Shown: piece by piece, positions 31,541 to 39,123 of the stretch
How positions within the stretch are numbered: the stretch's first letter is position 1
How the letters are laid out: every line of letters starts with the position of its first letter
Assembly: GCA_024508935.1 (NCBI GenBank)
Contig: JANINW010000027.1
Span: 55,243 to 94,365 of the forward strand
DNA length: 39,123 nt
Reading direction: 5' to 3'
DNA from: Flavipsychrobacter sp.
Lineage (GTDB): Bacteria > Bacteroidota > Bacteroidia > Chitinophagales > Chitinophagaceae
Translations under genes and position numbers: made by a program
Notes under the pieces: generated by a model
The model's input: the letters and a program-made list of their open reading frames with translations, nothing else
Database searches by the model: none
Told to the model about the DNA's origin: nothing

Positions 31541-32743
31541 ATGATTCGCATAGGACTTATCAGGGAGAGGAAATCGCCACCAGATACAAGAGTGGCACTT
31601 ACACCGGAGCAATGTGTGCATATTATGCAAAACAACCCCGGCCTGGTAATAGTGGCGGAGCCATCACCCGATCGGTGTATAACAGACGCTGAATATGCAG
31701 CAAAAGGAATAGCACTGCAGGAAGACCTTAGCGATTGTGATGTATTGCTAGGTGTTAAGGAAGTACCGATAGAAAAGTTGATACCGGGCAAAACGTATTT
31801 CTTCTTTTCTCACACAAAAAAGAAACAGCCTTATAACCAAAAGCTGATGCATGCGCTGATAGAAAAGCGTATCCGCATGATAGACTACGAGTGCCTGACA
31901 CATATTGATGAGCAACGCATATTGGGCTTTGGGCTGTATGCAGGCATTGTTGGTGCGCATAACGGCCTGCTTACCTACGGTAAGAAATTTGATCTGTACG
32001 ACCTGCCGGCTGCCCATAATGTTGAGAGCTACCAGGACCTCGTAAAGATATACGAACAAATAAAACTGCCGAATATAAAAATAGTAATGACCGGCTCTGG
32101 CAAGGTAGCGGCCGGCATACTGGAAGTAATGACCCATTTCGATATAGAATCGGTGGAGCCGGAAGACTTCCTGACGCATGAATATGACTACCCTGTATAC
32201 ACACACCTGAAAGGCGGCGACTTATATGCACGCAAAGACAATGACCTGTTCAGCCGCGATGATTTTCATGCCAACCCGGGTATGTACAAATGCCTGTTCT
32301 CTAAATACATTCCGCAGACAGATATTTTGATGAATGGTATTTACTGGGACCGTCATATAGCCCGCCTGTTCGAAAAACAAGATATACTGCGCAACGACTG
32401 GCGTGTAAGCGTCATATCAGATATTACCTGCGACATAGATGGCTCTGTGCCCATCAACATAGGCGCATCAACTATTGCAGACCCTGTATATGGTATAGAC
32501 CGTAAAACAACAGAACGTACTGCACCATTTCAAAATACGCGCAGCATTATAGATGTGATGGCTGTAGATAATTTACCAAATGAGCTGCCACGAGATGCAT
32601 CGCAATACTTTGGTGCACATTTTGAAAAATTTGTATTGAAGGAATTATTGAATGGCAACAGCGATATTATCAAACGTGCTACTATCTGCGAGGATGGAAA
32701 ATTAACCAGTCACTACAGCTACCTGGCAGATTATGCGTATTAA
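31541..32743 (+). CDS. Saccharopine/alanine dehydrogenase-like NAD(P) oxidoreductase
   Basis: Enzyme of 400 residues with the N-terminal alanine dehydrogenase/transhydrogenase signature (GLIRERKSPPDTRVALTP) and a Rossmann segment IKIVMTGSGKVAAGILEVM near residue 190. The sequence FFFSHTKKKQPYN and YEC are those of the lysine-forming saccharopine dehydrogenase branch. Probably acts in amino-acid metabolism, but the exact substrate is not certain. It ends overlapping the convergent epimerase gene by 4 bp. Confidence 0.8.
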   Translation: MIRIGLIRERKSPPDTRVALTPEQCVHIMQNNPGLVIVAEPSPDRCITDAEYAAKGIALQEDLSDCDVLLGVKEVPIEKLIPGKTYFFFSHTKKKQPYNQKLMHALIEKRIRMIDYECLTHIDEQRILGFGLYAGIVGAHNGLLTYGKKFDLYDLPAAHNVESYQDLVKIYEQIKLPNIKIVMTGSGKVAAGILEVMTHFDIESVEPEDFLTHEYDYPVYTHLKGGDLYARKDNDLFSRDDFHANPGMYKCLFSKYIPQTDILMNGIYWDRHIARLFEKQDILRNDWRVSVISDITCDIDGSVPINIGASTIADPVYGIDRKTTERTAPFQNTRSIIDVMAVDNLPNELPRDASQYFGAHFEKFVLKELLNGNSDIIKRATICEDGKLTSHYSYLADYAY

Positions 32744-33666
32744 CCGGTCTGCGTATTAACCAGCTCTTGCACAGCTTGTTCAATAGTAGCATACTTAAAA
32801 GAAAAGCCTGCCTGGCTTATTTTATTGCTGCTCACAGTACAGCTTTTCAGTACTTCTATACTCATTTCACCAAGCATCAGCTTTAGTGCGGCTTCAGGTA
32901 CAGGAACAGGTATTTTTATGCCTCCTTTGGCTTTTGCTATTGCCAGCATCAGTTCTTTGTGGGTTACGGGCTGAGGAGCTACGGCATTATACACATCGTG
33001 CAGCTCATTGGCTAATGCAAACTGTATCATGGCCACCAAGTCATCAATATGTATCCAACTGGTTATTTGCTTTCCTGAACCGAGTATAGGTACAATACCA
33101 AAAGATTGAGGCTTTGCAAATTCGGGGAAGGCGCCCCCATCCTTACCCAGTATGATACCGAAACGCAGTATGGTACGCCTAAGGAACTGGACAGCAGGCA
33201 CAGAAGCATTTTCCCATTGCACGCAGGTACTGCCCAAAAAATCATTTGCAGGAGCATCTGTTTCCTTAAAAGGCACTTCGCTTTTATCCGGGCCATAATA
33301 GCCAATTGCAGACGCAGATACCAGCGACTTACAATGTTTTCCGTACCGCCGCAATTGATCCACCAGGAAAGCAGTACTTGTCAGCCTGCTGTTCAGGATT
33401 GCTGCTTTCCGCTTTTCAGTCCATCGCTTATCAGCAATGCCTTCTCCTGCCAGGTGCACCATAGCATTCACCTGCTTGAAGCATTCAATATCTGCCCGCT
33501 TTCTTTCAGGGTCCCAGTGGCAATAGTAGACATCTTTATGTGGCGTATACCTGGCAGGATCGCGGGTAAATATCAGTACCTTATTCCCTGCTGCCGTAAG
33601 TGAACGCGCCAGATGCCTGCCAATAAAACCGGTACCCCCTGTAATACCTATTAATTGCATGCTCAC
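32740..33666 (-). CDS. TIGR01777-type NAD-dependent epimerase/SDR
   Basis: Protein of 308 residues: nucleotide-binding GITGGTGFIGRHLA (8-21), VHLAGEGIADKRWTEKRKAAILNSR and SASAIGYYGPD are the hallmark blocks of the SDR39U1/YfcH family, with a DUF1731 C-terminal domain (about 255-305, LKLMLGEMSIEVLKSCTVSSNK). The catalytic Tyr lies in GYYG. The family's substrate is unknown. It is convergent with the dehydrogenase gene. Confidence 0.9.
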   Translation of the reverse strand: MSMQLIGITGGTGFIGRHLARSLTAAGNKVLIFTRDPARYTPHKDVYYCHWDPERKRADIECFKQVNAMVHLAGEGIADKRWTEKRKAAILNSRLTSTAFLVDQLRRYGKHCKSLVSASAIGYYGPDKSEVPFKETDAPANDFLGSTCVQWENASVPAVQFLRRTILRFGIILGKDGGAFPEFAKPQSFGIVPILGSGKQITSWIHIDDLVAMIQFALANELHDVYNAVAPQPVTHKELMLAIAKAKGGIKIPVPVPEAALKLMLGEMSIEVLKSCTVSSNKISQAGFSFKYATIEQAVQELVNTQTG

Positions 33667-33748
33667 TTATCCTCTGCTGTTTTAACAGACTATTTATACC
33701 TATTGTTTATTAACTGCGCGTTATAGTATTCAGAAAAAAATCTTAGTA

Positions 33749-33994
33749 ATGTATACAATAAAGTCTCAACCTATGCGTTTATTTCCTAAAAGACGATCCA
33801 TGCGTAAAACTTTACTTAAAGAGATTACCTATCCATCCCACCAGAAAACAAGTACAACGGAAGACCTTAACGCAAGCGATAAGCTGACAGACCTGGTGCA
33901 GGATATGAGAGCCGCATTGCAGGAAGCATCTACCGACCTGCTGCAGCCACGCCCTGAAGCCGTTGCACGTTTATTGCAAAAGGTCTTACACTAA
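33749..33994 (+). CDS. Small protein of unknown function
   Basis: Reading frame of 81 residues in the only large gap between the epimerase and the phosphoesterase genes. The N-terminal 25 residues are very basic (RLFPKRRSMRKTLLK), the remainder is acidic and helical (DKLTDLVQDMRAALQEASTDLLQ). Codon use in the last two thirds resembles neighbouring genes. A second Met at 33773 could be the start. The stop overlaps the convergent metallophosphoesterase gene by 9 bp. I recognise no family. Confidence 0.5.
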   Translation: MYTIKSQPMRLFPKRRSMRKTLLKEITYPSHQKTSTTEDLNASDKLTDLVQDMRAALQEASTDLLQPRPEAVARLLQKVLH

Positions 33995-35230
33995 TTCTAT
34001 GACCGTTATTTCGGGCAAGATGCCCAGGCGCCCCGGGTAACCGAGAAAGCCAAATCCCCTGTTCACATAAAGGTACTGATTTGCTTCCTGGTACAGGCCG
34101 GCCCATTCTTTATATATATATTTTACCGGGCTCCATTTGAAACCTGGTATCTCTACACCCAGCTGCATACCATGTGTATGGCCGCTTAGGGTAAGGTCTA
34201 TATCCGGGTATTCTGGCCTTACCTGTGCATCCCAGTGAGAAGGGTCATGGGAAAGAAGTATTTTGAAAGGAATATTTTTCTCAGGGAGGCCATTATATGC
34301 AGCTGCCATTTTACCATATTTAGGGAAGCCGGCCTTGGCCCCCCAGTTCTCAATACCCAAGATGGCGATCCTATCCTCACCTCTTTCCAGCACTATGTGT
34401 TCATTCAGCAGCAAGCGCCAACCCATAGCCCCATGGTGTGCTTTTAGTGTGTCCAGGTTTTGTACTTTGGCTTCTTTCGATGGCCACTGTACATAATCGC
34501 CATAGTCGTGGTTACCCAGTGTAGAATATATGCCCAGCGGCGCCTGCAGTTTTGAGAAAATATCCATATAAGGCACTATCTCCTCTGCTTTATTATTCAC
34601 CAGGTCGCCTGTAAAGAAAATGATATCCGGTTTTTCATCCATCACCAGTTTGGCACCGCGCTCTACTGCTATATGCCTGTCGAAGCTGCCGGAATGTATA
34701 TCAGATACCTGCACTATTTTAAGTCCCTTAAATGCGGCAGGAAGATTTTTAAATGACAGCTTTATACGGCGCACCTGGTAATTGTACCGGTTGGTAACAC
34801 CATACATAAAACCACCCAGCAATGTACCGCCCAATATAAGTGCCATACGCTGTATGAAAATGGAACGGGGAATGGCATTGTCTGCCGCAGCCCCTACTTC
34901 CGGTTTATGGGTAAACAGGTGTATGATCCATGTGATAAGGCGCCTTACTTCGTCGCCCAGCATAATGATGAGTATGACCAGCTTGCCGAGCATAAAACCC
35001 AGCGTGAAAGCCACATACAGGTTGCGTATCATGTGCGGTATAGATGCCCAATGTATCTGGTTGAACAACAATAAACCGCTCCACGATGCAGCCGTAAGCA
35101 GGAAATAAAAAATAATAATACCTGTACGCCAGGTTTGTGGGAAGGTGCGCAAGGCAGAGCGTACTACAACAAAACTATAATACTCGGCTATGGCTATTAG
35201 GCTAAGGACGATCAAAAAACGGGCTCTCAT
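33986..35230 (-). CDS. Membrane-anchored metallophosphoesterase
   Basis: Protein of 414 residues with four predicted N-terminal helices (about 5-23, 37-56, 70-92 and 127-145) and a calcineurin-like catalytic domain from about 165: VSDIHSG (Asp177, His179), FTGDLVNN, LGNHDYGDY, LSHDPSHW and SGHTHGMQ. All five metal-binding blocks are intact. Family members act on lipid or nucleotide phosphates such as UDP-diacylglucosamine; the substrate here is unknown. The NADPH:FMN reductase gene lies 17 bp upstream, so they may be one operon. Confidence 0.9.
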   Translation of the reverse strand: MRARFLIVLSLIAIAEYYSFVVVRSALRTFPQTWRTGIIIFYFLLTAASWSGLLLFNQIHWASIPHMIRNLYVAFTLGFMLGKLVILIIMLGDEVRRLITWIIHLFTHKPEVGAAADNAIPRSIFIQRMALILGGTLLGGFMYGVTNRYNYQVRRIKLSFKNLPAAFKGLKIVQVSDIHSGSFDRHIAVERGAKLVMDEKPDIIFFTGDLVNNKAEEIVPYMDIFSKLQAPLGIYSTLGNHDYGDYVQWPSKEAKVQNLDTLKAHHGAMGWRLLLNEHIVLERGEDRIAILGIENWGAKAGFPKYGKMAAAYNGLPEKNIPFKILLSHDPSHWDAQVRPEYPDIDLTLSGHTHGMQLGVEIPGFKWSPVKYIYKEWAGLYQEANQYLYVNRGFGFLGYPGRLGILPEITVIELV

Positions 35231-35247
35231 AAATTACGCGCTGCTAC

Positions 35248-35748
35248 TTAAAATTTCAGGAAGTTATCTATCTGGTGGTTAATAACCTGTGCTGTGGCTG
35301 GCTTTATTAACTCTCCTTCTGCAGTTATCTCTTCGTTGATACGGCTTAGGGGTATTTTATCATAAAATACGTGCATCTTCAGGTAGTGCAGGATATTGGT
35401 CATATGCTCCATACCACGCAGGTTACCGGCACGTCCGTCGGCCACACCCACCATCATAGCTTTTTTAAACCACCAACATTTTTTTATTTCACTATTATCC
35501 AGCATGGTTTTTAGTATCCCCGGAAAGCTGCCGTTATACTCGGGCATAATGAAGACAAACTTTTCTGAAGGGATGAACAATTCCTGTTCCATCTGTACCA
35601 GGTCCGCACTCCGTTCCCATACATTTTTATGCTCTAAAGATACCAGGTGTACATCATCCGTTTTTTCAGAGAATAAACGATGATATAATGTTGCCACTTT
35701 CATCGTCATACTGTCTTTCCTGTTGGTACCTGAAATAATTGTTATCAT
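35248..35748 (-). CDS. NADPH-dependent FMN reductase
   Basis: Flavodoxin-like reductase of 166 residues with the phosphate-binding loop ISGTNRKDSMT near the N-terminus and the FMN-isoalloxazine contact PEYNGSFPGILKTMLD near residue 70. Reduces FMN or quinones using NADPH. It is preceded by a TAnnTTTG box at 35775-35782 and followed closely by the phosphoesterase gene. Confidence 0.9.
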   Translation of the reverse strand: MITIISGTNRKDSMTMKVATLYHRLFSEKTDDVHLVSLEHKNVWERSADLVQMEQELFIPSEKFVFIMPEYNGSFPGILKTMLDNSEIKKCWWFKKAMMVGVADGRAGNLRGMEHMTNILHYLKMHVFYDKIPLSRINEEITAEGELIKPATAQVINHQIDNFLKF

Positions 35749-35774
35749 CTATCTAATTACTGCAAAATAAGCTG

Positions 35775-35782
35775 CAAAGGTA
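35775..35782 (-). promoter_or_regulatory. -7 promoter box of the FMN reductase gene
   Basis: Minus strand TACCTTTG followed by C fits TAnnTTTG exactly, 26 bp before the ATG. A 10-bp palindrome AACTTAAGTT sits just upstream at 35793-35802. No strong -33 box. Confidence 0.5.
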
Positions 35783-35855
35783 CAGGCTTTAAAACTTAAG
35801 TTAATATACCCAATATCGAAGGGCCAATAAGTTTAACTTAATATATATCTATACG

Positions 35856-35902
35856 ATAACTGGCCATGCCACGCTCATTCGCCAGTTATGCATTGGCATA
35901 AC
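35856..35902. repeat. Two overlapping, mutually exclusive inverted repeats
   Basis: ATAACTGGC (35856-35864) pairs with GCCAGTTAT (35881-35889), and GTTATGC (35885-35891) pairs with GCATAAC (35896-35902). Both need bases 35885-35889, so only one can form. They lie between the RRM terminator and the FMN reductase promoter; function unknown. The rest of the 240-bp gap holds the promoter and terminator listed separately. Confidence 0.45.
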
Positions 35903-35940
35903 ATCAATAATACATCTTTTTGGAGTAAAGCGCATGAGAA

Positions 35941-35969
35941 AAAACCTTCCCGCGTAGCAGCAAGGTTTT
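35941..35969 (-). terminator. Terminator of the RRM protein gene
   Basis: 8-bp stem AAAACCTT / AAGGTTTT with a 13-nt loop, followed on the minus strand by a T run; 20 bp after the stop of the RRM gene at 35990. Confidence 0.7.
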
Positions 35970-35989
35970 AAAACTATTTTAGAAGGGGA

Positions 35990-36577
35990 TTAATAACGTT
36001 TGTTATAACCATCGCCACCTCCGTTGAAGTTGCCCTGGTCATTGTTGCCACGGTTATAATTACCGCGGTCGTTGTTGCCGCCATTATAATTACCACGGTC
36101 ATTACCACCATCCCTGTTGTAGTTGCCACGATCGCCGCCATAGCTGCCACGGTCATTGCCGCCGCCATTGTAGCCACCGCGGTCGTTACCACCACGGTTG
36201 TAGTTACCGCCGCCACCGCCGCGATTGCCGCCGAAGCCACCACCGCCACGGTTACTGCCAAAACCGCCACCACCACGGTTACCGCCAAAACCGCCGCCAC
36301 GCTTATTAAAGCCACCGCCGCCGCTACCGGCTCCGGTTTTAGGTTTCGATTCTTTTACACCTATGATATTGCCTTCCAGGTAGGTCTGGTCCAGGTTATC
36401 TATGGCATCAAAGCCGGCACCTTTGTCAGACATTTCGATAAAACCAAAACCACGGGGCATACCTGTTGCGCTATCAATAGGGATCTTAACAGACATAACA
36501 TCTCCAAATTCAGAGAAAACCTGGCGTAGGGTACCTTCAGTTGTTTCAGGACTTAGGTTACTAACAAATAAATTCAT
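35990..36577 (-). CDS. RRM RNA-binding protein with Gly/Asn/Arg-rich tail
   Basis: RNA-binding protein of 195 residues. A complete RRM (1-78) with RNP2 LFVSNL (3-8) and RNP1 RGFGFIEM (42-49). The tail from about residue 82 is made of repeats: GGGGFGGNR-like units first, then G/N/D/R/Y units such as NDRGNYN. RRM-only proteins of this type are numerous in Bacteroidota and resemble eukaryotic and cyanobacterial glycine-rich RNA-binding proteins. The tail is disordered and may promote RNA binding or condensation. It has its own promoter and terminator. Confidence 0.93.
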   Translation of the reverse strand: MNLFVSNLSPETTEGTLRQVFSEFGDVMSVKIPIDSATGMPRGFGFIEMSDKGAGFDAIDNLDQTYLEGNIIGVKESKPKTGAGSGGGGFNKRGGGFGGNRGGGGFGSNRGGGGFGGNRGGGGGNYNRGGNDRGGYNGGGNDRGSYGGDRGNYNRDGGNDRGNYNGGNNDRGNYNRGNNDQGNFNGGGDGYNKRY

Positions 36578-36632
36578 AAAAAAATGTGCTAATGATTAAT
36601 GGGGAATCCGGTTTTAGGGGTTGTATTTACAC

Positions 36633-36640
36633 CAAACATA
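36633..36640 (-). promoter_or_regulatory. -7 promoter box of the RRM gene
   Basis: Minus strand TATGTTTG matches TAnnTTTG. The leader to the ATG at 36577 would be about 49 nt. Confidence 0.45.
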
Positions 36641-36731
36641 ATGAAAAACTGCCACAGGACAATGATTCAGGCTATTTTTTATATTTATATCCCCCTCTAA
36701 ACGAATAGATGTTGAATAGAAAACATATTTT

Positions 36732-36759
36732 TTTAGATTAGCCTAAATTAATACATTTG
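36732..36759 (+). promoter_or_regulatory. DtxR/MntR-like operator and -7 box
   Basis: TTTAGATTAGCCTAAA (36732-36747) is a near-palindrome resembling DtxR/IdeR/MntR boxes (core TTAGnnTAnnCTAA). It lies between a -33-like T-rich stretch and an exact -7 box TACATTTG (36752-36759), 19 bp before the ATG at 36778. A further inverted pair TTTTTTAGAT (36729-36738) and ATCTAAAAAA (36763-36772) brackets the -7 box. Binding here would block transcription, so a metal-responsive repressor is the likely regulator. Confidence 0.6.
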
Positions 36760-36777
36760 CTTATCTAAAAAATATTT

Positions 36778-37977
36778 ATGAGGCAATGTATTTTAGTAGC
36801 CGGCATGCTGGTATTGATGGCAGCCATGCTGGATGCCTGCAAAAAACTAGAACCCAAAGCACCTGCTAATAGCGATATACTCGATGGTCCGGTAGAAGGA
36901 CTTACCCCTGAACAAAATGAAAGGTTCCTGAAAGGAGATGCCGCTTTTAACAATGAGATATTTACAAAGGAGACAGGGCTTGGGCCGTTGTTTGTATCAA
37001 CATCATGCGGTAGTTGTCATGCGGGCGACGGCAAAGGCCACCCATTCACAACCCTCACGCGTTTCGGCCAGTACGATGAAACAGGAAATCAATACCTGCA
37101 CCTGGGCGGTCCGCAACTACAAAACAGGGCCTTGCCCGGGTACGAGCCAGAAACAGTGCCGGCAGGCTCAGGCTTTTCAAAATTCACGCCACCTGCCAAT
37201 ACAGGCTTAGGTTATATAGACGCGGTAAGCGATGCCACCATATTAGCATTGGCAGACCCTGACGATGCTGACGGAGATGGCATTAGCGGAGTGCCCAACT
37301 GGATAAGCCTGAAACCATACCTGGACGAACGCCCGGATGCCGTGTCAAAAAACGGAAGGTATATTGGCCGTTTCGGGAAAAAGGCAGGAGCCTATGATTT
37401 AATGCAGCAAACAGCGGGGGCGTATAACCAGGATATGGGCATCACATCTTCCTACGAACCTTATGATACATACACAGGCAATGAACTAGACCCGGAGGTG
37501 AGTAATGAGACTTTGCAAAATGTAGTATTCTACCTGCGTGCGTTAAAAGCACCTGTACAACGCAATGCTAATGATGCGGCCATAATAAATGGCAAAGCAA
37601 TATTTACACAGGTAGGCTGCAACAAATGCCATACACCTGAATTGAAAACAGGCACCTCTCCTATAGCTGCATTAAATAATACTTCTTTCTTTCCTTATAC
37701 TGACCTTTTGCTGCATGATATGGGCAGCCAGCTGGACGATGGCTATACGGAAGGCAGTGCAAAAACCTATGAGTGGCGCACGCCGCCGCTATGGGGACTT
37801 GGTCTTTCCAAAAGGTCACAGGGGGGCAGCTACTACCTGATGCACGATGGCAGAGCTACGACTATAGACGCTGCTATACTGCTGCACGGAGGCGAAGCTG
37901 AGAAGATAAAAGACAGATACATCACATTGCCGGAACAGGATAAACAAGCGCTCATCAAATTTTTAGAAAGTCTCTGA
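36778..37977 (+). CDS. Di-haem oxidoreductase (DUF1111/DHOR) lipoprotein
   Basis: Exported lipoprotein of 399 residues, lipobox LDAC (Cys21), with two c-haem sites: CGSCH (Cys77, Cys80, His81) and CNKCH (Cys281, Cys284, His285). The blocks ALPGYEPETVPAGSG, GYIDAVSD, DGDGISG and MHDGRATTIDAAILLHGGEA match the DHOR family, often found in iron-responsive clusters with imelysin. Genes for a Rieske protein and a porin-like protein follow with 2 and 0 bp gaps. Confidence 0.9.
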   Translation: MRQCILVAGMLVLMAAMLDACKKLEPKAPANSDILDGPVEGLTPEQNERFLKGDAAFNNEIFTKETGLGPLFVSTSCGSCHAGDGKGHPFTTLTRFGQYDETGNQYLHLGGPQLQNRALPGYEPETVPAGSGFSKFTPPANTGLGYIDAVSDATILALADPDDADGDGISGVPNWISLKPYLDERPDAVSKNGRYIGRFGKKAGAYDLMQQTAGAYNQDMGITSSYEPYDTYTGNELDPEVSNETLQNVVFYLRALKAPVQRNANDAAIINGKAIFTQVGCNKCHTPELKTGTSPIAALNNTSFFPYTDLLLHDMGSQLDDGYTEGSAKTYEWRTPPLWGLGLSKRSQGGSYYLMHDGRATTIDAAILLHGGEAEKIKDRYITLPEQDKQALIKFLESL

Positions 37978-37979
37978 TC

Positions 37980-38429
37980 ATGAACAGGAAAACATTTATT
38001 AAGACAAGTTGCCTGGCTTGCACCAGCCTCGGTTTCATGAGCAGCATACTGGAGGGTTGTGCACCTCCTAAATACACTACAGGCACACTACAGGAAAATG
38101 GGATAACAATACCTCTGAAAGAATTTACAAGGCAAAAGAAAGGCCAAACTGTTACGAGAGAATATGTGATCGTCAGGCACGATGAACTGCAATTTCCTAT
38201 TTGCGTTTACCACCTGGGAAATGGCAGTTACAGCGCAGTGCTCATGCGCTGCAGCCACCAGGGGGCAGAGCTGCAGGTATCGGGCGACAGGCTTAGCTGC
38301 CCGGCACACGGCAGTGAGTTTGACAACCATGGCAAAATATTGCAAAGTCCGGCAAGTGAAGACCTACGCACATTCCCGGTTTCTGCCATCAACGATCAAC
38401 TATTTATTGACCTCAGAAAAACTACTTAA
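37980..38429 (+). CDS. Rieske [2Fe-2S] protein
   Basis: Protein of 149 residues with the Rieske ligands C91-S-H93 (MRCSHQG) and C107-P-A-H110 (SCPAHGSEFD). N-terminus MNRKTFIKTS is a weak Tat-like signal (R-K instead of R-R) followed by a hydrophobic stretch and Cys27 in LEGCAPP, possibly a lipobox. The disulfide Cys of bc1-type Rieske proteins are absent. Probable periplasmic electron carrier for the adjacent di-haem oxidoreductase. Confidence 0.88.
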   Translation: MNRKTFIKTSCLACTSLGFMSSILEGCAPPKYTTGTLQENGITIPLKEFTRQKKGQTVTREYVIVRHDELQFPICVYHLGNGSYSAVLMRCSHQGAELQVSGDRLSCPAHGSEFDNHGKILQSPASEDLRTFPVSAINDQLFIDLRKTT

Positions 38430-39123
38430 ATGCTCAGGCAAATATTTTTACTAATAGTACTACTGAACGCACTGCAAACACAGGCGCAAATAGACAGTAC
38501 ACTATTGAAAAGAAAAGACACGACACCTTCTTCGCAAACGATGAACCTGGATGCCGTTTACAATCGTCCTTTTTTATCGGTAGGGAAATTCCCGGTGGCA
38601 CTGGGAGGATATGCAGAGGCCAACTGGCAACACCTGGGCACAGATGGGGTTACCGAAGGACACCAGTTCCAGATGCGGCGCGTGACTTTATTCGTGTCTT
38701 CAGGCATTAGCAAGCGTATTAAGTTTTTATCTGAAATAGAATTTGAGGATGGTGCTAAAGAGATCAATATAGAATTTGCGGCACTGGACCTGGAACTGCA
38801 TCCGCTCCTGAACTTAAGGGGAGGTATCATCATGAACCCGATAGGTGCTTTCAACCAAAACCATGACGGACCAAAATGGGAATTTGTAGACCGGCCTGTA
38901 TCTGCTACACAAATGCTGCCGGCAACCTTCAGCAATGCAGGATTTGGCATCTATGGGAAACAATCTAAACACCAGTGGACATTTGCATACGAAATATACC
39001 TTACAAATGGTTTTAATGACAAAATCATTAATAATGCTTCCGGAAGAACTTCTTTACCCGCGGCAAAACTAAATGCAGATCGATTTGAAGAAAGTTTTAA
39101 TGGCATGCCACTTACCACTGCAA
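38430..39123 (+). CDS. Outer-membrane porin-like protein (3' end cut by window edge)
   Basis: Open to the end of the window, 231 codons visible, with its ATG directly after the Rieske stop codon. Signal peptide MLRQIFLLIVLLNALQTQAQ, then alternating strands of an OprO/OprP-like barrel (GGYAEANWQHLG, RRVTLFVSSGISKRIKFLSEIEFEDG, IEFAALDLELHPLLNLRGGIIMNPIGAFN). This is the pattern of porin families in Bacteroidota that are linked to phosphate or metal uptake. Third gene of the metal-box operon. Confidence 0.8.
   Translation, partial: MLRQIFLLIVLLNALQTQAQIDSTLLKRKDTTPSSQTMNLDAVYNRPFLSVGKFPVALGGYAEANWQHLGTDGVTEGHQFQMRRVTLFVSSGISKRIKFLSEIEFEDGAKEINIEFAALDLELHPLLNLRGGIIMNPIGAFNQNHDGPKWEFVDRPVSATQMLPATFSNAGFGIYGKQSKHQWTFAYEIYLTNGFNDKIINNASGRTSLPAAKLNADRFEESFNGMPLTTA

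Noticed and set aside
35974-36315. Ala/Val/Thr-rich open frame on the minus strand
   Set aside because: Shifted-frame shadow of the Gly-rich codons of the RRM protein; composition reflects GGN/AAY repeats only.
35990-36330. Tandem repeats as a CRISPR array or satellite
   Set aside because: They lie in frame within the RRM gene and encode its low-complexity tail.

Overview
This window is chromosomal DNA from a member of the Bacteroidota, most likely in or near the Chitinophagaceae. The evidence is TonB-dependent receptors with carboxypeptidase-like N-terminal domains, FecR/ECF-sigma regulation, DUF4249 lipoproteins, a type IX secretion sorting domain, an RRM RNA-binding protein with a Gly-rich tail, and promoters carrying the phylum-specific -7 box TAnnTTTG. 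Shine-Dalgarno sequences are mostly absent, as expected for the phylum. No phage, insertion sequence, CRISPR array or rRNA was seen.

Layout. 1-3.5 kb: an RsbQ-like hydrolase (cut by the window edge), a hybrid sensor histidine kinase and a separate HPt protein form a phosphorelay operon. 3.5-12 kb: a minus-strand outer-membrane uptake locus runs ECF sigma > FecR > TonB receptor with STN domain > DUF4249 lipoprotein > second TonB receptor > second DUF4249 lipoprotein. 12.1-14.8 kb: a T9SS-secreted protein, a second ECF sigma/anti-sigma pair and a divergent DUF6249 membrane protein. 14.8-18.6 kb: a sulfite-oxidase-like molybdoenzyme, a cytochrome c, MnmH (tRNA 2-selenouridine synthase) and SelD in one minus-strand run. 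18.7-21.8 kb: DinB-like protein, an ArsR/SRPBCC pair with two operators, an orphan ABC ATPase and a methyltransferase. 21.9-27.3 kb: an SDR, SnoaL-like, esterase and metallo-hydrolase operon followed by its probable AraC regulator and a CPBP protease. 27.4-30.5 kb: a two-gene DUF262/ABC-ATPase module that looks like an uncharacterised defence system. 30.9-36.6 kb: tRNA-Leu(CAA), HscB, a lysine/alanine dehydrogenase-like enzyme and other housekeeping genes. 36.7 kb to the end: a metal-box-controlled operon of di-haem oxidoreductase, Rieske protein and an outer-membrane porin-like protein (cut by the window edge).

How the parts work together. Two sets of repeated promoter sequences connect the sigma factors to probable targets. 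A 27-bp element (ATAGGGGTAT-N8-GCTWRCGTT) lies before fecR, before the second TonB receptor and before the T9SS protein. A second element (TGTAACC-N16-CGTCTTA) occurs twice, divergently, between the second sigma gene and the DUF6249 gene. These promoter families, the ArsR twin operators around a -33/-7 promoter, the DtxR-like box inside the di-haem oxidoreductase promoter, and the DUF262/ATPase pair with a degenerate HNH centre are the most notable observations. All functional calls come from reading motifs by eye; no database search was run.
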